A DNA stretch of 64,000 nucleotides from an uncultured Prevotella sp. Lineage in GTDB: Bacteria > Bacteroidota > Bacteroidia > Bacteroidales > Bacteroidaceae. The stretch is from assembly GCA_934254985.1 (NCBI GenBank), contig CAKQMS010000001.1, positions 62,001 through 126,000 on the forward strand, read 5' to 3'. The translations under genes were made by a program, and so were the position numbers. Below, piece after piece: positions 1 through 7,091 of this stretch; the first letter of the stretch is position 1; each line of letters starts with the position of its first letter. Under the pieces are notes generated by a model. The model ran no database searches and had not been told where the DNA came from. It worked only from the letters and a program-made list of their open reading frames with translations.

Positions 1-732
1 ATCCATAGCCCAACGCAATACGCTCTGGAAATAAGTCCATAGAGGCATGGCATTGATGTCATGCTGATGTAGGCTCATATAACCAACGGCAGACTGAGGC
101 TTGCCATTGCGAGTTTCGTGGTCTGCCATCCACGCCAAGGCTTTCTTGAAAAAGTCTTGGCGAATAGGCGAACCATTCACCAAGTCTTTTCCCAAACGAT
201 ATGCTGCACAATTGGTCTTGGAGAAATGCTTCTTGGCATCGCTCACAAACGGGCCTGCATAGACAGCATTCCTTATTTCTTGCTCATTCAATGGTTTGCC
301 GGCAATATTTATAGTCTTGAACCATTCCAACTTTTCCGATTCTTCTCCCTCACAGACATAAACGGTCAATTTATAGTCGAGAATCTTCTTCTGAATATCT
401 GCAGGTTGATTGAAGAAGTTTTTGAAATCAAAAGAGAACTTTCCTGCCACATACTCACAAAGAGACAAAGTACGCTGCTGACCATCCATTACCTCGTATG
501 GGCATTCTGCATCATTGCTTCTTTTTACCCAATACATGATATTGAGGGGATAATTATGCAAGACGGTATTAATAACCGCACATTGCTCTTGCTCGTTGTA
601 GATGAACTCACGCTGATATGGTGGACGAATATCCAAGAGGCCATTATATCCTCTTACTCCTTGTTCGTCATTATTAATATAACCCTTGGTGATTTCGCCA
701 ACGGTTATTTTCATTTCTTCTATCTTCAACAT
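1..732 (-). CDS. DUF262 domain protein, 3' end cut by window edge
   Basis: N-terminal 244 residues of a DUF262 (ParB/sulfiredoxin-like fold) protein. The motif RPPYQREF and the family hallmark DGQQRT (about residue 83) are visible. DUF262 proteins include GmrSD-type restriction enzymes and partners of DNA methyltransferases. The ATG at 732 overlaps the TGA of the upstream methyltransferase, so the two are translationally coupled. A second in-frame ATG at 714 (MKITVGEI) is a possible alternative start. The C-terminal part, where an HNH or other nuclease domain would sit, lies outside the window, so nuclease activity is inferred and not seen. Confidence 0.82.
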   Translation of the reverse strand, partial: MLKIEEMKITVGEITKGYINNDEQGVRGYNGLLDIRPPYQREFIYNEQEQCAVINTVLHNYPLNIMYWVKRSNDAECPYEVMDGQQRTLSLCEYVAGKFSFDFKNFFNQPADIQKKILDYKLTVYVCEGEESEKLEWFKTINIAGKPLNEQEIRNAVYAGPFVSDAKKHFSKTNCAAYRLGKDLVNGSPIRQDFFKKALAWMADHETRNGKPQSAVGYMSLHQHDINAMPLWTYFQSVLRWAMD

Positions 733-1805
733 GATGGTTGTGGATGTTTGTTACGGATTAATATTCTACTATATTGGCGTTTACCATGAACTACTCCACA
801 TCCTCCTCTATCTTCAGGATGTATTTCATAACCCATTCTTTCCAATACTTCTTTTGGAGCAGAAGCTCGTGTATTGCCACTTGCTTGCCAAATTATCTCG
901 AATTGATTTGGATTATATTTGTCCAAGAATGTTATAGGAACCCCCATTAATCCAGCATAATCACAAGGAATATCTTGGGTTCTGCCAACATTTATTGCAT
1001 CATAATTATCATACTTCGGATACTCATCCTCAGAATAACGACAAACCAAATCTAATTCTTCATTGCGTTTAGGAATCTCAAGATTTGTAAACCAATTAAC
1101 TCCCGACACACGAATCATGTTCTCCTTATGGTCTCCCGCAGAGGCTATATCATCATATGGTGAATAAAAATGAGCAGCCGCACCTTTAAAACCATAGCCA
1201 AGCCACACCTCATTATTTCTCAACAAAGGAAACACCTCTTTATAAGTTATGGCATTCTGATGTCCAACTATCACAAATTTCTTTTGATATTCCATCAATT
1301 GCCCAATATACTCACGAAACAAAGAGAACGGCGGATTGGTCACAACAATATCAGCTTCTTTCAATAACTCAATACACTCCTTAGAACGAAAGTCACCAGT
1401 TTTTAATGTTGACATAACGTTCTTATCATTTTGTAAGAGGTAGCGTACGTCTGACAAATCAACTGCGCCATCTCCATTCATATCTTTAACCTCAGTTATC
1501 TCTACCTTATAGGCAATCTTTGTTGGTTCATCATCGAAACCCTCGAAATGTAGTAATAGTTCTTGTCCTTGAACAGGAGAACCGTTATAACACGTACAGA
1601 TAAGTTTCTTCAATCCTAACTGATTGAATCGAAGAGCGAAGTATTTAAAGAAGTTACTTTCGTATGGATCATCACAATTACAAAGCACAACTTTATCACG
1701 AAAATGTTGCCAATAGTGTTGCAATTCTCGCTCTATATCTGAAAGTTGTGTATAGAATTCATCCTTCTTTGCAACCTTAGCTGCATTGAGATTTTTGTTT
1801 GCCAT
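726..1805 (-). CDS. EcoRI-family adenine-specific DNA methyltransferase
   Basis: 359 residues; probable N6-adenine DNA methyltransferase of the EcoRI methylase family. The catalytic motif NPPF sits mid-protein (IVVTNPPFSLF), with the conserved N-terminal stretch KKDEFYTQLSDIE and the block YDNYDAINV. A short acidic loop with the pattern DMNGDGAVDLSD resembles an EF-hand/dockerin calcium loop and, to my recollection, is a normal feature of this branch. The ATG at 1805 was chosen because it gives the family-typical start MANKN. An upstream in-frame ATG at 1853 would place the start inside a predicted RNA helix. The gene is followed, with overlap, by a DUF262 gene, suggesting a modification plus effector pair. 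It could equally be an orphan methylase with a regulatory partner. Confidence 0.88.
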   Translation of the reverse strand: MANKNLNAAKVAKKDEFYTQLSDIERELQHYWQHFRDKVVLCNCDDPYESNFFKYFALRFNQLGLKKLICTCYNGSPVQGQELLLHFEGFDDEPTKIAYKVEITEVKDMNGDGAVDLSDVRYLLQNDKNVMSTLKTGDFRSKECIELLKEADIVVTNPPFSLFREYIGQLMEYQKKFVIVGHQNAITYKEVFPLLRNNEVWLGYGFKGAAAHFYSPYDDIASAGDHKENMIRVSGVNWFTNLEIPKRNEELDLVCRYSEDEYPKYDNYDAINVGRTQDIPCDYAGLMGVPITFLDKYNPNQFEIIWQASGNTRASAPKEVLERMGYEIHPEDRGGCGVVHGKRQYSRILIRNKHPQPSC

Positions 1806-1810
1806 AAATA

Positions 1811-2074
1811 TGATTGATAGTTTACGGATACAACATTTGCATACAACTATCAATCACGCCAAGACACAATAAGGGCGTGATGCTCTTATTGCGTTCAGCT
1901 ATGAGGCAGCCTCGGAATGGAAACCTCAACTATTCACATAAGAATGCACCACGCCTATGACGTAGATGCATTGCTAATACACGAATAGTTAAGGCATCCC
2001 ATACCGAATACCTTATCACAATTATTCCTTGTTACGTTATTTCCAATAAGTTTCCGAGGCTTTTGGCTGAACGC
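1811..2074 (-). ncRNA. structured 5' leader RNA with H-type pseudoknot
   Basis: Between a minus-strand promoter (about 2150) and the methyltransferase ATG (1805) lies a leader of about 330 nt with nested complementary segments. P1 pairs 1891-1899 with 2066-2074; P2 pairs 1909-1917 with 2052-2060; P3 pairs 1924-1935 with 1983-1994 (12 bp, one G-U); P4 pairs 1943-1948 with 1967-1972. Next is an H-type pseudoknot: stem 1 is 1885-1891 with 1867-1873, and stem 2 is 1874-1881 with 1853-1860. Then a hairpin pairs 1845-1856 with 1811-1822, ending 5 nt before the start codon and sharing four bases with pseudoknot stem 2. I do not recognise the RNA family. Confidence 0.55.
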
Positions 2075-2142
2075 GAAATAATAGCGAATGCTTTTTTGAT
2101 TACCAACGATGTCTTAGAAATGGTTTATACCAAATCCAATGG

Positions 2143-2173
2143 CAAAGATAGTAATAAAGAGTGAAATCTCAAA
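2143..2173 (-). promoter_or_regulatory. promoter of the methyltransferase/DUF262 operon
   Basis: On the minus strand, TTTG (2173-2170), a 19-nt spacer and TATCTTTG (2150-2143) match the Bacteroidota -33/-7 consensus. Transcription would begin near 2136 and run through the structured leader. Confidence 0.6.
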
Positions 2174-2323
2174 ACAAAACTCTTTGTTTTTCACATACAC
2201 CTATAATAAAATATAGTCTAAATTTATAACAAGAAGTTTTCACTATTATCTGCTTGTGATACATGTAAGGAATGAGAGTACTGTAAAAAAAATCATTCTA
2301 TGATAGTAAATTGTAGAAATAAT

Positions 2324-2408
2324 CACTATCTTTGCAGAAGATAGGCGGCACTCGGCAATTTGTGAGGAACCTCACATTGCGCTCGCTGGCACTATCTTTG
2401 CAGAAGAT
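2324..2408 (+). repeat. 19-bp direct repeats flanking a palindrome, promoter-like
   Basis: The 19-nt sequence CACTATCTTTGCAGAAGAT occurs at 2324-2342 and again at 2390-2408, exactly 66 bp later. Each copy contains a TATCTTTG -7 box. The intervening DNA holds the perfect palindrome TGTGAGGAACCTCACA (2361-2376), extendable to GCAAT/ATTGC with a small bulge. It lies directly upstream of the PD-(D/E)XK gene. It may be a small palindromic insertion that duplicated the promoter box. Confidence 0.6.
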
Positions 2409-2455
2409 CATATAATAATCTTAGTATCGAACTATAAAATAAGGAGGAACGAAAT

Positions 2456-3436
2456 ATGAAAATTAGTGTTGCAAATCCTATTTACGACTCTGTGTTCAAG
2501 TTTTTGATGGACGACGAACGCATAGCAAAGACCGTGCTTTCTGCTTTACTAAAGAAGGAAGTGCTTAGCGTAGAAATGCGCAAGCACGAACACCCTAATA
2601 TCACTCGCGATAAACTATCCATGTTTAGAATAGATTTCGCAGCGAGAGTAAGAGAGGATGATGGCTCAATACAGTTGATATTAATAGAATTGCAAAAGAC
2701 TTGGGTAGACACCGAGACTTTGCGTTTTCGCCGTTACCTCGCAGCACAATACAACGCAGAGGAAAATATCCAAAAACAAGGAGAAAATAAGGGATATGCA
2801 TTACCAATGGTAGCTGTGTATCTGTTGGGACATCGCGTTGGCGATATAGATAAGCCTGTGGTATACGTTGGTCATAAGGCTTTAGACTATGATGGCAAAG
2901 AGGTGAAGAATGGAGAAAAAGATCCATTTATCAGCAGCTTAATACACGACAGCATTATTGTACAGATACCATTACTCCATGGCAAGATAAACAATAGACT
3001 CGACAAAGTGCTTAGCGTATTCGATCAATCTCAAAGAACAGAAGAAAGCCAACAGATTATCAATTTGGAAGAAAATTTATATAAGGACGACCCTGAAATG
3101 ATGCAAATCATTCATCGTTTGAGTTTGGCTACAATGAGCGCAGAAGTAAGACAAGAAATGAATGATGAGGATGAGTTCTTTGCTGTTATTGAAGCTCGTG
3201 ACACACAAGTGATGAAGCAAAAGAAAATAATTTCTGAGCAACTGGATAAGATTACGGAGCAGCAAGATAGAATTACCGAGCAGCAAGATAGAATTACAGA
3301 GCAGCAAGATAGAATTACAGAGCAAAATGCGCAGATAAAAGCGATGGCACAAGCAATGCTTAAGAATGGTGTAAGTATAGATATTATAGCACAAACCATT
3401 AACAAGAGCATTGAAGAAGTCAAGGCTATGCTATAA
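2456..3436 (+). CDS. PD-(D/E)XK nuclease family (Rpn/transposase-like) protein
   Basis: 326 residues. The N-terminal half matches the PDDEXK_2/Rpn-like nuclease family: ISVANPIYDSVFKFLM at the start, Asp60 in RIDFAARV and Glu78-x-Gln80 in LIELQK form the D...ExQ/K active site. Such proteins are often labelled 'PD-(D/E)XK nuclease family transposase' in Bacteroidota; related Rpn proteins help recA-independent recombination. The C-terminal third has a repeated ITEQQDR heptad-like segment (residues about 261-288), probably a coiled coil. GGAGG lies 6-11 nt before the ATG. No terminal inverted repeats or transposase partner are visible, so it is treated as a stand-alone gene. murQ starts 29 nt downstream. 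Confidence 0.85.
   Translation: MKISVANPIYDSVFKFLMDDERIAKTVLSALLKKEVLSVEMRKHEHPNITRDKLSMFRIDFAARVREDDGSIQLILIELQKTWVDTETLRFRRYLAAQYNAEENIQKQGENKGYALPMVAVYLLGHRVGDIDKPVVYVGHKALDYDGKEVKNGEKDPFISSLIHDSIIVQIPLLHGKINNRLDKVLSVFDQSQRTEESQQIINLEENLYKDDPEMMQIIHRLSLATMSAEVRQEMNDEDEFFAVIEARDTQVMKQKKIISEQLDKITEQQDRITEQQDRITEQQDRITEQNAQIKAMAQAMLKNGVSIDIIAQTINKSIEEVKAML
3236..3319 (+). repeat. in-frame 21-bp tandem repeat in the PD-(D/E)XK gene
   Basis: Three near-identical 21-bp units start at 3257, 3278 and 3299 (each begins GAGCAGCAAGATAGAATTAC), preceded by a diverged fourth at 3236. They encode EQQDRIT heptads. Unit number can change by slippage without breaking the frame, which would alter coiled-coil length. 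Confidence 0.85.
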
Positions 3437-3465
3437 TCTTTAGCAAAACAACAGAAACACACACC

Positions 3466-4305
3466 ATGGCAAACAACGAGGAAAAGAGAATAACTGAGCA
3501 AAGCTCGCTATACGACCATCTAGAGAAGATGAGTGTGGCAGAACTTACTGCCAACATCAACAACGAGAATAAGAAGGTGGCATTGGCGGTAGAGGAGGCT
3601 TTGCCAAAGATAAATATATTGATAGAAGCCATAGAACGACAAGTGAAGAATGGCGGACGACTGTTTTATGCTGGTTGCGGAACAGGCGGACGACTGGCTA
3701 CTCTCGACACCATAGAGGTGCAAAACACCTATGGCATAGACGGTTCGCAGATACAGGCGATATTCCCTGGCGGTATAGGATGCTTGACGCAGACTAAGGA
3801 GTCGAGAGAAGACGACTTGGAGAATGGATGGCAACAACTTTGCGATAAGCACATCACTAAGAACGATATCGTGGTGGGATTCTCGGCAAGCGGCACCACG
3901 CCATTTGTGCTATCAATATTGAAACATTGCAGGAAAGAAGGAATACCTACGGGCTGCATAGTGAACAATCCCCACTCTCCTATTGCCGAATGGGCAGACT
4001 ATGCGGTAGAGGTGATAACAGGACCGGAGTTTGTTACTGGCAGCACTCGCATGAAGGCTGGCACATCGCAAAAACTCATCCTCGATATGATAAGCACCAC
4101 GCTACAAATCAGGCAAGGCAGAGTGGAAGGCAACAAGATGGTGAACGCCAAACTTATAAACCATAAGCTCATAGACCGTGCTTGCAGAATATTCATGGAG
4201 CGCAATTCTGAATATAAGGATTATGAGGAAGTGCGACAACTGATATTGAAAGCAGGAAGCGTAAAGAAGGCTGAAATGAGGATTTCCCGACATTTTGACA
4301 TGTAA
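3466..4305 (+). CDS. murQ: N-acetylmuramic acid 6-phosphate etherase
   Basis: 279 residues. MurQ cleaves the D-lactyl ether of MurNAc-6-phosphate to GlcNAc-6-phosphate during cytoplasmic recycling of peptidoglycan sugars. The SIS-domain phosphosugar site is visible (FYAGCGTGGRLATLD), as is the family signature GPEFVTGSTRMKAGTSQK. Length is slightly below the roughly 300 residues of the E. coli enzyme, and the C-terminal helical segment is present. The ATG at 3466 lies 29 nt after the PD-(D/E)XK stop, so the two may share a transcript. A strong hairpin overlaps the stop codon. No MurNAc transporter or kinase is adjacent. Confidence 0.93.
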   Translation: MANNEEKRITEQSSLYDHLEKMSVAELTANINNENKKVALAVEEALPKINILIEAIERQVKNGGRLFYAGCGTGGRLATLDTIEVQNTYGIDGSQIQAIFPGGIGCLTQTKESREDDLENGWQQLCDKHITKNDIVVGFSASGTTPFVLSILKHCRKEGIPTGCIVNNPHSPIAEWADYAVEVITGPEFVTGSTRMKAGTSQKLILDMISTTLQIRQGRVEGNKMVNAKLINHKLIDRACRIFMERNSEYKDYEEVRQLILKAGSVKKAEMRISRHFDM

Positions 4306-4332
4306 ATCAGTCAAAATGTCGGGATTTTCATT
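4286..4332 (+). terminator. terminator overlapping the murQ stop codon
   Basis: A perfect 14-bp stem (CCCGACATTTTGAC, 4286-4299, with its complement at 4310-4323) encloses the murQ TAA. It is followed by ATTTTCATT, a weak U tract. The last codons of murQ form the left arm. Confidence 0.65.
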
Positions 4333-4394
4333 ATGGGCACGGGGTTTGAATAGGAGTAGGCAGAAACGAATAAATTTTAGAAAGGAGACATAAT

Positions 4395-6983
4395 ATGACA
4401 TTAGACAAATTCACAATCAAGGCGCAAGAGGCTGTGCAAGCTGCCGTGAACATCGCCCAGCAAAACGGTCAGCAAAGCATTGAGCCTGTACACTTGCTGA
4501 AAGGTGTCATCGAAAAGGGTAAGGACGTTACGAACTTCGTATTCCAGAAGCTCGGAGTCAACGCTCAGCAGATAGACACTCTCGTGGCATCTGAGATTCA
4601 GCACTTGCCACGCGTACAAGGTGGCAACGTATACTTGAGCAATGACGCCAACAAGGTGTTGACTCGCGCTCAGGAATATGCCACAAAGATGGGCGATGAG
4701 TTCGTATCTATAGAGCCTATCTTGTTGGCTTTGCTCGACGTTAGTTCTACGGCAAGTCGCATTCTCCACGATGCAGGATGTGCAGAGAAAGAGATGACGA
4801 AGGCTATCAAAGAATTGCGTCAAGGACAGAACGTGAAGTCGCAATCGGGCGACGAGAACTATCAGGCATTGTCGAAATATGCCAAGAACCTCGTTGACGA
4901 TGCTCGCAAGGGCAAGCTCGACCCTGTAATAGGTCGTGACGAAGAAATTCGTCGTGTGCTTCAGATATTGAGCCGTCGTACTAAGAACAACCCTATATTA
5001 ATAGGTGAGCCAGGTACTGGTAAGACTGCTATCGTGGAGGGTTTGGCTGAGCGAATCGTTAGAGGCGATGTGCCAGAGAACCTTAAAGACAAGCAGCTAT
5101 ATTCGCTCGATATGGGTGCATTGGTAGCTGGTGCAAAATATAAGGGCGAGTTTGAGGAACGACTGAAGGCCGTTATCAAAGAGGTGACAAGTGCCGAAGG
5201 CAACATCATACTCTTCATCGATGAGATTCACACTCTCGTTGGTGCTGGAGGTGGCGAAGGAGCCATGGATGCTGCCAACATCTTGAAGCCAGCTTTGGCT
5301 CGTGGAGAGTTGAGGGCTATTGGTGCCACAACGCTCAACGAATACCAGAAGTATTTCGAGAAGGATAAAGCTCTTGAGCGTAGATTCCAGACCGTGATGA
5401 TTGAGGAGCCTGACGAGGCCGACGCTATCAGCATCCTTCGTGGACTGAAAGAGCGCTATGAGAACCACCACAAGGTTCGTATTCAGGATGATGCCTGCAT
5501 AGCTGCCGTTCAGCTCTCAGAGAGATACATCAGCGACCGTTTCTTGCCTGACAAGGCTATCGACCTTATGGACGAGGCTGCAGCAAAGTTGCGCATGGAG
5601 CGCGACTCTGTGCCTGAGGAGCTTGATGAGATTACTCGTCACTTGAAGCAACTCGAGATAGAGCGCGAGGCTATTAAGCGCGAGAACGATGAAGCCAAGA
5701 TTGCTATGCTCGACAAAGAGATTGCTGAGCTTAAAGATCAAGAGAAAGACTTTCGTGCTAAGTGGGAAGGCGAACGTGCCTTGGTGAACAAGATTCAGCA
5801 AGACAAGCAGGCCATGGAGACATTGAAGTTTGAGGCAGAGCGTGCTGAGCGTGAGGGCAACTACGAGCGTGTGGCTGAAATAAGATATGGTAAGCTGAAG
5901 GAACTGCAAAACGATATCGACAGCATACAGCAGCAACTGAAGTCGGCACAGGGTGCAGAGGCTATGGTTCGCGAAGAGGTTACTGCCGACGATATTGCAG
6001 AGGTGGTAAGTCGCTGGACTGGAATACCAGTAACTCGTATGATGCAGAGCGAGCGTGAGAAACTTCTTCACCTCGAAGAGGAGCTCCACAAGCGTGTAAT
6101 TGGTCAGGAGGAAGCCATTAGTGCTGTTTCTGATGCGGTAAGACGTTCAAGAGCTGGTCTCCAAGACCCTAAGCGCCCAATAGCATCATTCATATTCCTT
6201 GGTACCACGGGTGTTGGTAAAACAGAACTTGCCAAGGCTTTGGCAGAATATCTGTTTAACGATGAGACCATGATGACTCGTATTGATATGAGTGAATATC
6301 AAGAGAAGTTCAGCGTGTCACGTCTTATCGGAGCGCCTCCAGGATATGTAGGATATGATGAGGGTGGTCAGCTTACAGAGGCTGTTCGCAGAAAACCATA
6401 TAGCGTAGTATTGTTTGATGAAATCGAGAAGGCTCATCCTGATGTTTTCAACATCTTGTTGCAGGTTCTCGACGATGGTAGACTTACCGACAACAAGGGT
6501 CGTACCGTAAACTTCAAGAATACTATCATCATCATGACTTCAAACCTTGGTTCACAGCTCATACGCGAAGAAACCGAGAAGGCGGGCGGCACTCTTAGCG
6601 CAAACAAGTTGGAGGAAATGCGCCATAAGCTCTTCGACATGCTTAAGCAGACCATACGCCCAGAGTTCTTGAACCGTATCGACGAGACTATCATGTTCTT
6701 GCCTTTGAACAAGCAGGAAATCAGAGACGTGGTAGAACTCCAGATGAACAGCGTGAAGAAGATGGTGGAAGAGCAAGGCTTCAAGCTCAGCTGGACATCA
6801 GCAGCCCTCGACTATCTTGCCAACGTTGGCTACGACCCTGAGTTTGGTGCACGTCCTGTGAAGAGAGCCATCCAGCGCTATGTGCTCAACGACCTCTCTA
6901 AGCAGTTGCTTTCAGGTTCTGTCGTTATCGACAAGCCTATAGTAATTGATGCCACCAGCAATGGTCTGACATTCAAGAACTAA
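4395..6983 (+). CDS. clpB: ATP-dependent disaggregase ClpB
   Basis: 862 residues, the normal ClpB length. Cytosolic Hsp100 that threads aggregated proteins through its pore together with DnaK. The Clp N-domain repeats span about 1-145. The first AAA module has Walker A GEPGTGKT (204-211), Walker B LFIDEIH (273-279) and a [12 protein letters not shown] pore segment. A long charged coiled-coil middle domain (about 405-530) separates ClpB from ClpA and ClpC. The second AAA module has GTTGVGKT and [17 protein letters not shown] lies about 8 nt before the ATG. No HrcA/CIRCE-like inverted repeat is seen upstream. Single gene between two hairpin terminators. Confidence 0.97.
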   Translation: MTLDKFTIKAQEAVQAAVNIAQQNGQQSIEPVHLLKGVIEKGKDVTNFVFQKLGVNAQQIDTLVASEIQHLPRVQGGNVYLSNDANKVLTRAQEYATKMGDEFVSIEPILLALLDVSSTASRILHDAGCAEKEMTKAIKELRQGQNVKSQSGDENYQALSKYAKNLVDDARKGKLDPVIGRDEEIRRVLQILSRRTKNNPILIGEPGTGKTAIVEGLAERIVRGDVPENLKDKQLYSLDMGALVAGAKYKGEFEERLKAVIKEVTSAEGNIILFIDEIHTLVGAGGGEGAMDAANILKPALARGELRAIGATTLNEYQKYFEKDKALERRFQTVMIEEPDEADAISILRGLKERYENHHKVRIQDDACIAAVQLSERYISDRFLPDKAIDLMDEAAAKLRMERDSVPEELDEITRHLKQLEIEREAIKRENDEAKIAMLDKEIAELKDQEKDFRAKWEGERALVNKIQQDKQAMETLKFEAERAEREGNYERVAEIRYGKLKELQNDIDSIQQQLKSAQGAEAMVREEVTADDIAEVVSRWTGIPVTRMMQSEREKLLHLEEELHKRVIGQEEAISAVSDAVRRSRAGLQDPKRPIASFIFLGTTGVGKTELAKALAEYLFNDETMMTRIDMSEYQEKFSVSRLIGAPPGYVGYDEGGQLTEAVRRKPYSVVLFDEIEKAHPDVFNILLQVLDDGRLTDNKGRTVNFKNTIIIMTSNLGSQLIREETEKAGGTLSANKLEEMRHKLFDMLKQTIRPEFLNRIDETIMFLPLNKQEIRDVVELQMNSVKKMVEEQGFKLSWTSAALDYLANVGYDPEFGARPVKRAIQRYVLNDLSKQLLSGSVVIDKPIVIDATSNGLTFKN

Positions 6984-7026
6984 GTATCGAGCAAAGGCTT
7001 ATAATATAGCCTAATACTAAATAAAA

Positions 7027-7067
7027 AACATCCATAATGCGATTTGTCATTATGGATGTTTTTTTGT
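7027..7067 (+). terminator. terminator between clpB and the helicase gene
   Basis: 13-bp stem AACATCCATAATG (7027-7039) with its complement at 7048-7060, followed by TTTTTG. The left side is preceded by a run of A, so it can serve both convergent genes. Confidence 0.85.
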
Positions 7068-7091
7068 TTTATTGCTGTTAGATATATTCTC

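Noticed and set aside
118..789. Plus-strand ORF of 223 codons at the left edge
   Set aside because: It is antisense to the DUF262 gene, whose DGQQRT and RPPYQREF motifs leave no doubt about the coding strand.
1851..2110. Group II intron or retron RNA
   Set aside because: No reverse transcriptase is nearby and no domain V or msr/msd-like pattern was found; a regulatory leader fits the promoter and start codon better.
2456..3436. Insertion sequence around the PD-(D/E)XK gene
   Set aside because: No terminal inverted repeats or matching target duplication surround the gene; the 19-bp repeats lie only upstream.
3112..3501. Minus-strand ORF with repeated LSCCSVI units
   Set aside because: It is the antisense reading of the 21-bp tandem repeat in the PD-(D/E)XK gene.
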